A stretch of DNA of 19,364 bases from Acinetobacter marinus (GTDB lineage Bacteria > Pseudomonadota > Gammaproteobacteria > Pseudomonadales > Moraxellaceae): contig NZ_FMYK01000015.1 of assembly GCF_900096915.1 (NCBI RefSeq), positions 1 through 19,364 of the forward strand, given 5' to 3'. Under the pieces are notes generated by a model, which worked only from the letters and a program-made list of their open reading frames with translations, had not been told where the DNA came from and ran no database searches. Position 1 is the first letter of the stretch, and every line of letters begins with the position of its first letter. The translations under genes were made by a program, and so were the position numbers. This document shows positions 8,163 to 15,799 of the stretch, in pieces.

Positions 8163-8840
8163 TTAACTCGATTGCAATAAGGTCAAAATCACATCGCTTA
8201 ATTGCGCCACATCGTCAACGATATAGTCTGCGCCCCATGCGTTTAAATCATGCTTTGACTCAGGTGGTAAGTAGCCGTAAGCCGCAAGAATGGTTGGCAT
8301 ATTGGCATTGTTACCTGCATCAATATCTCGAGGGTGGTCGCCAACGTAGACAATGTGCTCCGCTTCGATATTGAGCTGTGATGCTGCAAGATACATCGGT
8401 TCAGGATCGGGTTTGGTATTTTTGACATCATCGGGGCAGACCAAGACCGCACAGCGCTCAGTGAGATTGAGTGCACTGAGTAAGGCTTCGCTTAAATCAC
8501 GTGGTTTGTTGGTGACAATGCCCCACGGAATATTTTGCTGTTCGAGTTGAACTAACAATTCATCCATACCCTCGAATAACGTGGTATCCACCGCAATGTC
8601 TGCGCCATAACGATCAAGAAAGGCTTGGCGAAGTTGTAGGAATTGTGGATCAGTCACTTGCAATTCAGGGTAGACCAAACGCACCATAGCACGGGCACCC
8701 TCAGAGACTTGGCTACGAATTCGCTCGGCGGACACAACCTCTACGCCACCTTCACGGCACATTTCTTGGATGATGCGAATAAAGTCGGCTGCGGTATCGA
8801 TCAAGGTGCCATCAAGGTCAAATAAAACCGCTTTGATCAT
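8163..8840 (-). CDS. mupP: HAD phosphatase, probably MupP (MurNAc 6-phosphate phosphatase; Gph-like)
   Basis: A 225-residue haloacid-dehalogenase hydrolase of subfamily IA. Motif I is FDLDGTLID (nucleophile Asp at residue 8), motif II IVTNKP, motif III the Lys in NTKPDPEP, and motif IV YVGDHPRDIDAGN, all intact. Such proteins are often labelled phosphoglycolate phosphatase, but in Pseudomonas the copy between ubiG and yciK is MupP, which removes phosphate from MurNAc 6-phosphate in the cell-wall recycling route that bypasses de novo synthesis and affects fosfomycin tolerance; the same gene order here favours MupP. The start chosen (8840) overlaps the ubiG stop as ATGA, with AAGGAA seven bases upstream, indicating translational coupling. 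A longer frame to 8921 would only add residues overlapping ubiG. Confidence 0.82.
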   Translation of the reverse strand: MIKAVLFDLDGTLIDTAADFIRIIQEMCREGGVEVVSAERIRSQVSEGARAMVRLVYPELQVTDPQFLQLRQAFLDRYGADIAVDTTLFEGMDELLVQLEQQNIPWGIVTNKPRDLSEALLSALNLTERCAVLVCPDDVKNTKPDPEPMYLAASQLNIEAEHIVYVGDHPRDIDAGNNANMPTILAAYGYLPPESKHDLNAWGADYIVDDVAQLSDVILTLLQSS

Positions 8841-9574
8841 GATGCATTTCCTTGGGTCGTCGATGTTGTCGGTTTGATGGTATGTACCATATAGTTGACA
8901 TCGACATTTGGTGCAAGCCAATAGTGTTTGGTCAGCGGATTATAGTGCAATCCCGTCATGGCTTTTAATTCAAGTGTCGCACTGCGAATCGCACCCGCCA
9001 ATTCAGATGGACGAATAAATTTATGATAATCATGTGTGCCACGAGGCAACATGCGCAGTACATATTCTGCACCAATAATGGCGAATAAATATGACTTCGG
9101 ATTCCGATTGATTGTCGAGAAAAACACATCACCACCAGGCTTAGCCAGATCAAAACAGGCTTTAACGATCGAGGCTGGATCAGGCACATGCTCCAACATT
9201 TCCATACAGGTCACCACATCATATTGACCTGCCTGTTCTAAAGCGAGTTGCTCAACGGGAATTTGCTTATACTCGATATTATTTACACCTTCTTGCTCAG
9301 CATGAATGCGTCCAACTGCAAGCGGTGCTTCCCCCATATCAATGCCCAATACTGAGCCAGCTCGGCGAGCCATACTTTCCGCCAAGATACCGCCACCACA
9401 GCCAACATCGAGCACTTTTTTCCCCGTCAAACCGCCAGCATTTTCATCAATCCAGTTTAAACGCAAGGGATTGATCTGGTGTAATGGGCGGAACTCGGAG
9501 TGTTGATCCCACCATTTATCGGCTAAGGCTTCAAATTTGGCAATTTCTTGGGCGTCGACATTCGGCGTAGTCAT
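8837..9574 (-). CDS. ubiG: Ubiquinone biosynthesis O-methyltransferase UbiG
   Basis: A 245-residue SAM-dependent methyltransferase that carries out both O-methylation steps of ubiquinone synthesis. Motif I, VLDVGCGGG, is at residues 54-62, the acidic GIDMGE after strand 2 follows, and CMEMLEHVPDP is the typical UbiG post-motif. The N-terminal FEALADKWWDQHSEFRPLHQINPLRL and the central STINRNPKSYLFAIIGAEY are hallmarks of UbiG that set it apart from other methyltransferases. AAAGG lies seven bases before the ATG. First gene of the ubiG-mupP(-yciK) set and divergent from dsbA, with 259 bases between the start codons. It overlaps mupP by four bases. Confidence 0.96.
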   Translation of the reverse strand: MTTPNVDAQEIAKFEALADKWWDQHSEFRPLHQINPLRLNWIDENAGGLTGKKVLDVGCGGGILAESMARRAGSVLGIDMGEAPLAVGRIHAEQEGVNNIEYKQIPVEQLALEQAGQYDVVTCMEMLEHVPDPASIVKACFDLAKPGGDVFFSTINRNPKSYLFAIIGAEYVLRMLPRGTHDYHKFIRPSELAGAIRSATLELKAMTGLHYNPLTKHYWLAPNVDVNYMVHTIKPTTSTTQGNAS

Positions 9575-9749
9575 AGCAATACCTTTGGAGAAACGATTTT
9601 ATAAGTCGGTGTTTTAAAAACTTTGTGATCAATACATGGTAATAAATACATGAATAACGGTAGCTTAACGTACAATGCATGCGAAGAACATCGTAAAAAG
9701 CAATAAGAAAACAAAAAAACCGTTCACAGATTAAAACGATTCGTTCCAA

Positions 9750-9777
9750 TTGAGTCTATATTTATTTTATTTAATAT
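9750..9777 (+). promoter_or_regulatory. Probable promoter of dsbA
   Basis: TTGAGT (9750-9755), 16 bases, TAATAT (9772-9777), about 57 bases before the dsbA ATG, within an AT-rich stretch of the divergent ubiG-dsbA region. Confidence 0.5.
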
Positions 9778-9833
9778 CCTTTATAGTGTTGAAGTTTGAA
9801 CACATATTGAAAATGATGAGGACGTATAGACCC

Positions 9834-10466
9834 ATGAAAAAACTTGCTTTAACGGTAATGTCTGCTGCTGTGATGACAGTGTCAGGCATGACTTTTGCCG
9901 CAGACCAATTCGTTGAAGGAAAAGATTATAAATTGGCGCCTAAAGTCGGCAAAGTCGATGTTGCGGGCAAGATCGAAGTGCGTGAATTTTTCTGGTATGG
10001 CTGTGGACACTGTTATAGTCTTGAGCACCCAATGCAACAATGGTTGCGCAAATTGCCTAAAGACGTGAATTTTGTGCGTACACCAGCAGCGATGAACCCA
10101 GTTTGGGAGCAAAATGCTCGTGGTTATTATGTTTCTGAAGCATTGAAAATTCGTCGTAAAGCGCATATTCCACTGTTTGATGCGATCCACAAAGGTGGTC
10201 AGCAATTATTTGATCAAGCCTCATTGGCGCAGTTCTATACCAAATATGGCGCAGATACCAAGAAATTTAACAGCTTGTTCAATTCATTTGCGATCACAGG
10301 AAAAATTAACAAAGCCAAAAACTTGGCAATGGATTATCAATTGACAGGTGTACCTGCGGTAGTTGTCAATGGTAAGTACATCGTGCAAGGTAATAGTCAA
10401 CGTGTGGTTGATGTGGTGACTTACTTGGTCGACAAAGAACGCCAAGGCATGAAAAAAGCATCTTAA
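9834..10466 (+). CDS. dsbA: Periplasmic thiol:disulfide interchange protein DsbA
   Basis: A 210-residue exported thioredoxin-fold oxidase that introduces disulfide bonds into envelope proteins, normally re-oxidised by DsbB. The signal peptide is MKKLALTVMS through TFA (residues 1-22/23). The active site is FFWYGCGHC with Cys57 and Cys60, with a Gly-His dipeptide between them as is common in DsbA where Pro-His occurs in E. coli. The cis-proline loop is TGVPAVVVNG near the C-terminus. The start at 9834 gives a clean signal peptide; GAGGA lies about 10 bases upstream, slightly far. An upstream in-frame start at 9750 would put hydrophobic residues from the promoter region in front and is rejected. 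Monocistronic, ended by a hairpin terminator. Confidence 0.95.
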   Translation: MKKLALTVMSAAVMTVSGMTFAADQFVEGKDYKLAPKVGKVDVAGKIEVREFFWYGCGHCYSLEHPMQQWLRKLPKDVNFVRTPAAMNPVWEQNARGYYVSEALKIRRKAHIPLFDAIHKGGQQLFDQASLAQFYTKYGADTKKFNSLFNSFAITGKINKAKNLAMDYQLTGVPAVVVNGKYIVQGNSQRVVDVVTYLVDKERQGMKKAS

Positions 10467-10492
10467 ATCGACTGATTTAAGAAGAATAAGAA

Positions 10493-10519
10493 AAGCTCGA
10501 CATGATTCGGGCTTTTTTT
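10493..10519 (+). terminator. Rho-independent terminator of dsbA
   Basis: AAGCTCGA pairs with TCGGGCTT (one G-T pair) around a six-base loop, followed by a run of T. It begins 27 bases after the dsbA stop and separates dsbA from the next gene. Confidence 0.85.
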
Positions 10520-10658
10520 ATGGGTCAAATTTGAGTTTCTTGGGCTAATTTCATTTTGTTGCTAGGTATTTATAGATACTTTTTTGGGTAGTTGTTTCTA
10601 GTTATTTTTTTACTGAAGTGTGGTTTAATAAAATAGTCCAGTTCTTGAATCATGTGAA

Positions 10659-11843
10659 ATGACTAAAAACAGATTTTTTAAAAAAACGTACCATTCTAAT
10701 TATCGAGGTAAAGTATCTGTTGAGGATGCTGTTAAACATCAAACATATCTTGATGATATGAGAAAAGATGCTGTTTTTTATTGTGTAGATCATATCGAAA
10801 GTTCAATGATCCCGCATAGTATGCTTCATAAAATAATTCAAAAGTTAAAAACGAAGCAAAATGATAGTTTAACTTTGCCAGAGAAAGCCTATTTAGTTCG
10901 TAAAAACCTTAATGCTTTACATAGTCTAGTTGAAGGTAAAATTTCTTTTAATCAATATAAGAAAGAAGTTGTTAATGACAGAATAAAGCATCAAGAACAA
11001 TTAGAAGCAGAAAGATTACGCTTGGAAAAACTAAGAGAATTAGAACTAATTCAGTTAAAGAAACAACAAGAAAAATTAGCTCAGGAAAGAAAAGTTAGAG
11101 AACAAGCTGAGCGTGAACGTAGGAAAAAATTAGAATCTGACCCTAAATATATAGAGAGGCAAAAAGAAAAAAATCTAATAAAAAAATATGGTATTTACTT
11201 CTATGACATAGCTGACAAGCATAGATCGAAGTTAATTAATATATTGAAATTATTAGATAATAATCAGAGATTATCTGTACAAGATGCTATTTGGTTAAAT
11301 TCGGAAGGACGACAGTTTTTTACAGATGAACTTAAGATAAAATTTCATCGTGTAGAAGCTGATTTTTATATTAATGAATATAAGGCAACCAAATCACATT
11401 GGCATGCTATTAATGCCTCTAGTCAATTAAGAAAAGCTAAAGCAAGTAAAGAGGCTGAAAAGTTTTTAGAAAATACTGAAATCTCACTAAACAAAAATAA
11501 AAAATTATTGTCAGCTTATTTCACTACATTGGGGGGAGTTAAGAGAGATATTAGAAAAGTCGATACAGCAATAGAATGTGGGGTAAAAGCTCATGAAAAT
11601 AATTCTCAAGACTATCGACCATGTACTTTATTGGGAGCTATATACATGGAAAATCATGAATATACTCTTGGACATGATTGGTATAGCAAAGCACGTGACC
11701 GAGGTGCGCCAGAAAAATCTATAAATGCTGATCTCAGAAGTATTCTATTAAAATTGGATAAATCAAAACGCATTGAAATGATTGCTAGTCTATTGAAAAA
11801 AGACCCATACCTTTATGGTTGGTTAGAGAGTTTAAATAAATAG
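10659..11843 (+). CDS. Unknown protein with long coiled coil and TPR-like C-terminal domain
   Basis: A 394-residue soluble protein with no signal peptide or membrane segment. Residues 1-95 are a Lys-rich helical region (LTLPEKAYLVRKNL). About 100-175 form a highly charged coiled coil of Glu, Lys, Arg and Leu. About 180-385 form a helical domain with conserved-looking motifs: VQDAIWLNSEG, SHWHAINASSQLRKA, LLSAYFTTLGGVKRDI, then two TPR-like helix pairs around 284-350 (AIECGVKAHENNSQDYRPCTLLGAIYMENHEYTLG and WYSKARDRGA), and a closing KKDPYLYGWL. No catalytic motif is recognisable. Codon use is strongly A/T-rich compared with dsbA and the desaturase genes. The ribosome site is weak (GTGAA directly upstream). 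It stands alone between the dsbA terminator and the convergent desT-like gene, as if inserted. Function unknown; a scaffold or regulatory partner is one possibility, based only on architecture. Confidence 0.75.
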   Translation: MTKNRFFKKTYHSNYRGKVSVEDAVKHQTYLDDMRKDAVFYCVDHIESSMIPHSMLHKIIQKLKTKQNDSLTLPEKAYLVRKNLNALHSLVEGKISFNQYKKEVVNDRIKHQEQLEAERLRLEKLRELELIQLKKQQEKLAQERKVREQAERERRKKLESDPKYIERQKEKNLIKKYGIYFYDIADKHRSKLINILKLLDNNQRLSVQDAIWLNSEGRQFFTDELKIKFHRVEADFYINEYKATKSHWHAINASSQLRKAKASKEAEKFLENTEISLNKNKKLLSAYFTTLGGVKRDIRKVDTAIECGVKAHENNSQDYRPCTLLGAIYMENHEYTLGHDWYSKARDRGAPEKSINADLRSILLKLDKSKRIEMIASLLKKDPYLYGWLESLNK

Positions 11844-11892
11844 CGGTAACCTCATTTTACAAATAGTCCATATTTATAAATAAAAATCATGC

Positions 11893-12537
11893 TTATTCAG
11901 CACTTTGCCAATTTTCAATACCACGAAACAGCAAACGGACTTGAACCGCCACTTGGTCAATATAAAGCTGTTGCTGTTGATTAAGCGCAGGGGCGCTGAG
12001 ATTTTCACGCAACGTGCGCCACGTCATTGCCCACGTAAAAGACAAATTAATTAGAATTGATGAAATCACCATCAGGTCATCAGCGCTTTCCACATGTTTA
12101 AAGCTGGTACTTTCGGTGAGATCCTGCCCAAGCCCTGCGATCAAAATATCGATTTCATCGGCAATCTCTTGACGCACTGCCAGCGAGCCACCCCAACGCT
12201 CTGCAATAAAAAACAGCCAATCTTGCGGGCTTTCATCCACCGCTTTAAAAAACAGTTCGACACTACTGCGTGTCTTGGCATTGTGCTGAATGAAATAACC
12301 TTGACGCAGTTGTAAGATCACCGCTTTTAAGCGAGATGAAACCTGTTCGACCAGCTCACAGCCGAGTTGATCCATATCTTCAAAATGACGATAAAACGCC
12401 GTGGGCACCAAGCCGACTTCACGGGCAATTTCTCGCAAACTAATGGTGCTAAACGAACGTCCAGACGTGCTGAGCTTAAGTGCCGCATCAAGCAAGGCTT
12501 GGCGACTTTGTTGTTTGCGTTCATCACGGATTGACAT
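11893..12537 (-). CDS. desT: TetR-family repressor of fatty-acid desaturation (DesT/FabR-like)
   Basis: A 214-residue regulator. The N-terminal helix-turn-helix, about residues 30-52 (ISLREIAREVGLVPTAFYRHF), closely follows the FabR/DesT pattern, as does the opening MSIRDERKQQSRQALLDAA. The rest is an all-helical ligand domain. In Pseudomonas, DesT senses the ratio of unsaturated to saturated acyl-CoA and represses the divergent desCB operon; here it is also divergent from desC- and desB-like genes and the intergenic region contains three DesT/FabR-type sites. The start at 12537 matches the length of the family; a longer frame to 12627 would run back into the operator region. No strong ribosome site is seen at this ATG. 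One operator lies about 80 bases upstream, so autoregulation is possible. Convergent with the unknown gene on its left, with no clear terminator between. Confidence 0.85.
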   Translation of the reverse strand: MSIRDERKQQSRQALLDAALKLSTSGRSFSTISLREIAREVGLVPTAFYRHFEDMDQLGCELVEQVSSRLKAVILQLRQGYFIQHNAKTRSSVELFFKAVDESPQDWLFFIAERWGGSLAVRQEIADEIDILIAGLGQDLTESTSFKHVESADDLMVISSILINLSFTWAMTWRTLRENLSAPALNQQQQLYIDQVAVQVRLLFRGIENWQSAE

Positions 12538-12618
12538 GGCTGAAAACTCAAAAAATTCAATACAGACGGGATATCCGTCACAGTTTATCAAAAAAGACCA
12601 TTTTGACCTAAGAAATTC

Positions 12619-12636
12619 AGTGTACAACTGTTGACT
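12619..12636. promoter_or_regulatory. DesT/FabR-type operator, site 1 (overlaps the -35 box)
   Basis: AGTGTACAACTGTTGACT fits the FabR/DesT palindrome pattern AGnGTACAnnTGTTnnCT. Its right end TTGACT is also the -35 box of the desC promoter, so binding would hinder RNA polymerase. Confidence 0.75.
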
Positions 12637-12659
12637 AATTTATTTTTCGAGAATATAGT
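12631..12659 (+). promoter_or_regulatory. sigma-70 promoter of the desC-desB operon
   Basis: TTGACT (12631-12636), a 17-base spacer, TATAGT (12654-12659). Transcription would begin near 12666, about 57 bases before the desC ATG. The -35 lies in operator site 1 and the -10 runs into operator site 2. Confidence 0.75.
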
Positions 12660-12674
12660 GCACAAATGTTCTCT
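12657..12674. promoter_or_regulatory. DesT/FabR-type operator, site 2 (overlaps the -10 box and start site)
   Basis: AGTGCACAAATGTTCTCT keeps the same half-site spacing as site 1 with one change in the left half (GCAC for GTAC). It begins 38 bases after the start of site 1. Confidence 0.62.
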
Positions 12675-12675
12675 T

Positions 12676-12693
12676 AGGGTACATATGTTCACT
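12676..12693. promoter_or_regulatory. DesT/FabR-type operator, site 3 (in the early transcribed region)
   Basis: AGGGTACATATGTTCACT, the closest of the three to a palindrome around ACATATGT. It begins 19 bases after site 2, so sites 2 and 3 almost touch. Confidence 0.7.
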
Positions 12694-12723
12694 CAATAAA
12701 AATCAGCAAAGAGGAACACGAGT

Positions 12724-13782
12724 ATGAACACAGCAGTAACTCACGTAGCAATATCTAATATCACAGGATCTAACACATCCTATCGACCACACTGGATCAA
12801 AGAAGACTTTGTGGACTTTGTCCTCGCTCAGTTCAATCCCTTGTGGGCGATGCGCAAAATCAAAACCACGATCAAAGCACGTCAGGCTTTGGGCAATGAC
12901 ATGTACAAGGTGGTTTTGTCAGCCAATGTAAAATTCAAAAGTCAGTGGCGAGCAGGGCAGTCTATTTTAGTCACCGTGCAAATCCACGGTATACATCATC
13001 AACGTAGTTACTCGATTGTTGATATTGATGCCAAAGGTCAAATTATTTTAGGTATTAAGGCACAAGGTTTGGTTTCAGACTATCTGTGCAAATCCGCAGA
13101 TGACATGGTGCTTGAAATCTCTCAAGTACAAGGCGATTTTGTTCTACATCATGGCAAAGCACCTGTATTAATGATTGCATCAGGCAGTGGGATTACAGCG
13201 ATCTACGCGATGGTAAAACAAGCCATTGCACAAAACTTTGAATCAGTACATTTGATTTATTTCAACCGTGCGCCAGTGTTCCACGTGGAACTTGAGCAAC
13301 TCAGTCAGCAGTATCCCCAGTTCCATTATCACTTCATTGATACAAGTAGTACTAAGCAGTATTTGGACGAAGCATTGTTGAATTCGCAATGTGCAGATTG
13401 GCAATCCATCCATACCTATATCTGCGGTTCAACACCGATGATGAAAAGTGCAAAAGCGATTTTTGAAAAATATAATATTTCAAATCAGTTGCATAGCGAA
13501 TATTTTCAACCATGTGTCGATGATAGTGCAATAGCGCAGCTGATTACTTTTCGCCGTGCACAGCGTGATTTCATCGCCACCAGAACACTTTTGGAAAGTG
13601 CTGAAGATGCAGGACTTCGTCCAACTTCAGGTTGCCGCATGGGCATCTGTAATCGCTGTACTTGTACCAAAGTCAGTGGTGTCACCAAGAACATTATCAC
13701 AGGCGAGATTGATCAAAGTGACAATCAACAGATCAAGCTGTGTGTTAGTCAGGCACTTAGCCCAGTTACCATTGATCTTTAA
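12724..13782 (+). CDS. desC: Ferredoxin reductase with 2Fe-2S domain, electron donor to the desaturase (DesC-like)
   Basis: A 352-residue flavin iron-sulfur reductase that would pass electrons from NAD(P)H to the downstream desaturase. The FAD-binding motif RSYS is at 94-97, the nucleotide-binding GSGIT at 154-158, and a C-terminal plant-type ferredoxin domain carries Cys304, Cys309, Cys312 and Cys340 (C-x4-C-x2-C-x27-C). Order: N-terminal extension of about 45 residues, FAD domain, NAD domain, ferredoxin. The partner in Pseudomonas, DesC, has this architecture and lies next to DesB as here. GAGGA sits eight bases before the ATG. First gene of the operon driven by the promoter at 12631 and probably repressed by the divergent TetR protein. 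Confidence 0.88.
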   Translation: MNTAVTHVAISNITGSNTSYRPHWIKEDFVDFVLAQFNPLWAMRKIKTTIKARQALGNDMYKVVLSANVKFKSQWRAGQSILVTVQIHGIHHQRSYSIVDIDAKGQIILGIKAQGLVSDYLCKSADDMVLEISQVQGDFVLHHGKAPVLMIASGSGITAIYAMVKQAIAQNFESVHLIYFNRAPVFHVELEQLSQQYPQFHYHFIDTSSTKQYLDEALLNSQCADWQSIHTYICGSTPMMKSAKAIFEKYNISNQLHSEYFQPCVDDSAIAQLITFRRAQRDFIATRTLLESAEDAGLRPTSGCRMGICNRCTCTKVSGVTKNIITGEIDQSDNQQIKLCVSQALSPVTIDL

Positions 13783-13841
13783 TCCATACATTTTTATCCA
13801 TTCATCTCAATCCTAGAAAAACAAATACGAGGAAAATAGCC

Positions 13842-15005
13842 ATGAATTCAGCAGTGAAATTTCCGTTAAATAGCAAATCAAAATATTTAACCCCAGACCA
13901 AATCCAAGCATTTGGTGCAAAGATTGATGCCATACGCCAAGCGGTGATGGATGATTTAGGCGAAAAAGACGCAAAATATATCTACAAAGTGCGCAACTTT
14001 GTGCGTTATACCGAGATCGCATCTCGTGGCATGTTGATGTTTGCAGGCTGGTTGCCACCAGTGTGGTTGCTTGGTACAGGAATGCTCGGTGTATCAAAAA
14101 TCGTTGAAAATATGGAGCTTGGTCATAATGTCATGCACGGTCAATATGACTGGTTGAATGATGACAGTTTGCGTGGCAAAGACTTTGACTGGGATAACGT
14201 CTGCACAGGTGATGATTGGCGCCATACCCACAACTATATCCATCATACCTATACCAATATTGTCGGTATGGATCACGATGTCGGTTATGGTTTGCTTCGT
14301 GTCAGCGATGAGCAGGCTTGGGAGCCGCGCTTCTTGTTGAATATTCCTTTGGCGATTCAGCTGATGGTGTTCTTTGAATGGTATGTGGGTGTGCAGAATT
14401 TACATTTAGAGGATGCGATTGCGTATAAAACCAAAACATGGGCGCAAGTTTGGCAGGAATCAGTGAATTTCCGTAAAAAAGCTACACGTCAAATCGTCAA
14501 AGATTATGTATTCTTCCCTGTCATCGCCACAGTGAATTTTTTACCTGTACTGACTGCCAATGTAACAGCGAATATAATTCGTAATCTCTGGTCATCGGCA
14601 GTGATTTTTAATGGTCATTTTACCGAAGATGCAGAAAACTTCGAGCCTGATAACACAGCGACTGAAACACGTGCAGAGTGGTATTTGCGCCAAATCCGTG
14701 GTTCAAGCAACTTCACAGGTGGCAAATGGATGCACTTTTTAAGTGGTAATTTGAGTCATCAGATTGAGCACCATTTATTCCCAGATATGCCTGCCAACCG
14801 TTATCAGGAAGTTGCACCCAAAGTCCGTGCGGTATGTGAAGAATTTGGTGTGAACTACAACAGCGCCAGTTTTAATGCGCAGTTTGCGACAGTGTGGACT
14901 CGATTGGCAAAAATGTCTGTGCCAAATAAAGATGAACGCCAGCAATGGCAAGCGGATATTCAAAGCAAATTGAAAGCTCGCTTTGGGAAGTTGTTTACAA
15001 AATAA
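13842..15005 (+). CDS. desB: Membrane acyl-CoA (delta-9 type) fatty-acid desaturase (DesB-like)
   Basis: A 387-residue integral membrane di-iron desaturase that introduces a double bond into acyl chains using O2 and electrons from a reductase. The three histidine boxes are complete: GHNVMH at 94-99, HTHNYIHH at 128-135 and QIEHH at 307-311. Hydrophobic segments lie around 62-85, 170-190 and 222-250. The histidine spacing fits the FADS-like group that includes Pseudomonas DesB; the double-bond position is inferred from that relation, not seen. GAGGA lies nine bases before the ATG. It follows desC by 59 bases with no terminator between, so the two are co-transcribed, and a hairpin terminator follows. 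Confidence 0.9.
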   Translation: MNSAVKFPLNSKSKYLTPDQIQAFGAKIDAIRQAVMDDLGEKDAKYIYKVRNFVRYTEIASRGMLMFAGWLPPVWLLGTGMLGVSKIVENMELGHNVMHGQYDWLNDDSLRGKDFDWDNVCTGDDWRHTHNYIHHTYTNIVGMDHDVGYGLLRVSDEQAWEPRFLLNIPLAIQLMVFFEWYVGVQNLHLEDAIAYKTKTWAQVWQESVNFRKKATRQIVKDYVFFPVIATVNFLPVLTANVTANIIRNLWSSAVIFNGHFTEDAENFEPDNTATETRAEWYLRQIRGSSNFTGGKWMHFLSGNLSHQIEHHLFPDMPANRYQEVAPKVRAVCEEFGVNYNSASFNAQFATVWTRLAKMSVPNKDERQQWQADIQSKLKARFGKLFTK

Positions 15006-15053
15006 CTGAAATGCGCTTTTCAAAGCAAAAATAAAAATATGTTGTTTCTTGCA

Positions 15054-15088
15054 TGGAGCTAGTCAGTGTGTTCGCTAGCTCTATTTTT
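15054..15088 (+). terminator. Terminator of the desC-desB operon
   Basis: TGGAGCTAG pairs with CTAGCTCTA (one G-T pair) around a 12-base loop, followed by TTTTT. It lies about 48 bases after the desaturase stop. Confidence 0.8.
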
Positions 15089-15129
15089 GCGATAAAATAA
15101 GCAACTTTTTTAAATTTAATCACTTTCAA

Positions 15130-15705
15130 ATGTCTGAAAAAATTCTATTTATTCATGGTTTTGCATCCGTTGGTCAGGGTGTAAAATCATTACAACTCAA
15201 ACAATGGTTTGGCAATGATATTTTTGCCCCAGATTTGACGCATCGACCGCTTGCTGATCTCAATGATTTAGCCACATTGATCAAAATGGAGAAAATCACC
15301 ACAATCGTCGGTAGCTCGTTGGGCGGGTTTTATGGGCTATTACTTGCCATGCAATTTCCAGTGAAATTGGTGCTGATTAATCCTGCTTTACAATCACCGC
15401 AAACCTTACAGCAATATATTGGCACGGTGACACGTTACAATGGTGAGCAATTCACATGGTCACAGCAACAGGTCGATGAGCTCCAGCAATTATCTGCACA
15501 GTTATCTTCTGCATCGTTCCAACAGCTTGATCAGTCAAAAATCTTAGTGCTGTTGGCAAAGCATGATGAGGTGCTAGACGCTCAGGTTGCACTCGATACC
15601 TTGCCGAAAGCCAACATCATTGTTGATGAGTTTGAAGATCATCGTTTTGCGGATATCGGCAAGTATCGACAGCAGATTGATGCCTTTATCCATGCTAACG
15701 GCTGA
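15130..15705 (+). CDS. YqiA/YcfP-family alpha/beta-hydrolase (probable esterase)
   Basis: A 191-residue cytoplasmic hydrolase of the small YqiA/UPF0227 group, which E. coli YqiA shows to be an esterase of short acyl and CoA thioesters. The nucleophile elbow is GSSLGG with Ser63; the acid lies in DEVLD (146-150) and the His is His171 in EDHRF, so the triad is complete. The opening ILFIHGFASVGQGVKS and APDLTHRP are typical. The start codon follows the previous terminator by about 40 bases with no recognisable ribosome site; GATAAAAT at 15091-15098 may be a -10 element. Its relation to the desaturase operon upstream and rph downstream appears to be only proximity. The substrate is unknown. Confidence 0.85.
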   Translation: MSEKILFIHGFASVGQGVKSLQLKQWFGNDIFAPDLTHRPLADLNDLATLIKMEKITTIVGSSLGGFYGLLLAMQFPVKLVLINPALQSPQTLQQYIGTVTRYNGEQFTWSQQQVDELQQLSAQLSSASFQQLDQSKILVLLAKHDEVLDAQVALDTLPKANIIVDEFEDHRFADIGKYRQQIDAFIHANG

Positions 15706-15799
15706 AATGGCTAGGCTTTGTCATATTCGGTTGTTATACTTTTGCCCCAAGCTCTGAGCAATATTTCATTTTTCTAACCTATTTTTATAAGGATCAACC

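Noticed and set aside
8841..8921. Extended N-terminus for the HAD phosphatase
   Set aside because: The added residues lie within ubiG and precede the normal family start MIKAVLFDLDGT; the ATGA overlap with ribosome site fits better.
12538..12627. Extended N-terminus for the TetR regulator up to 12627
   Set aside because: It would reach into operator site 1, and FabR/DesT proteins normally start just before the helix that begins here at MSIRDERK.
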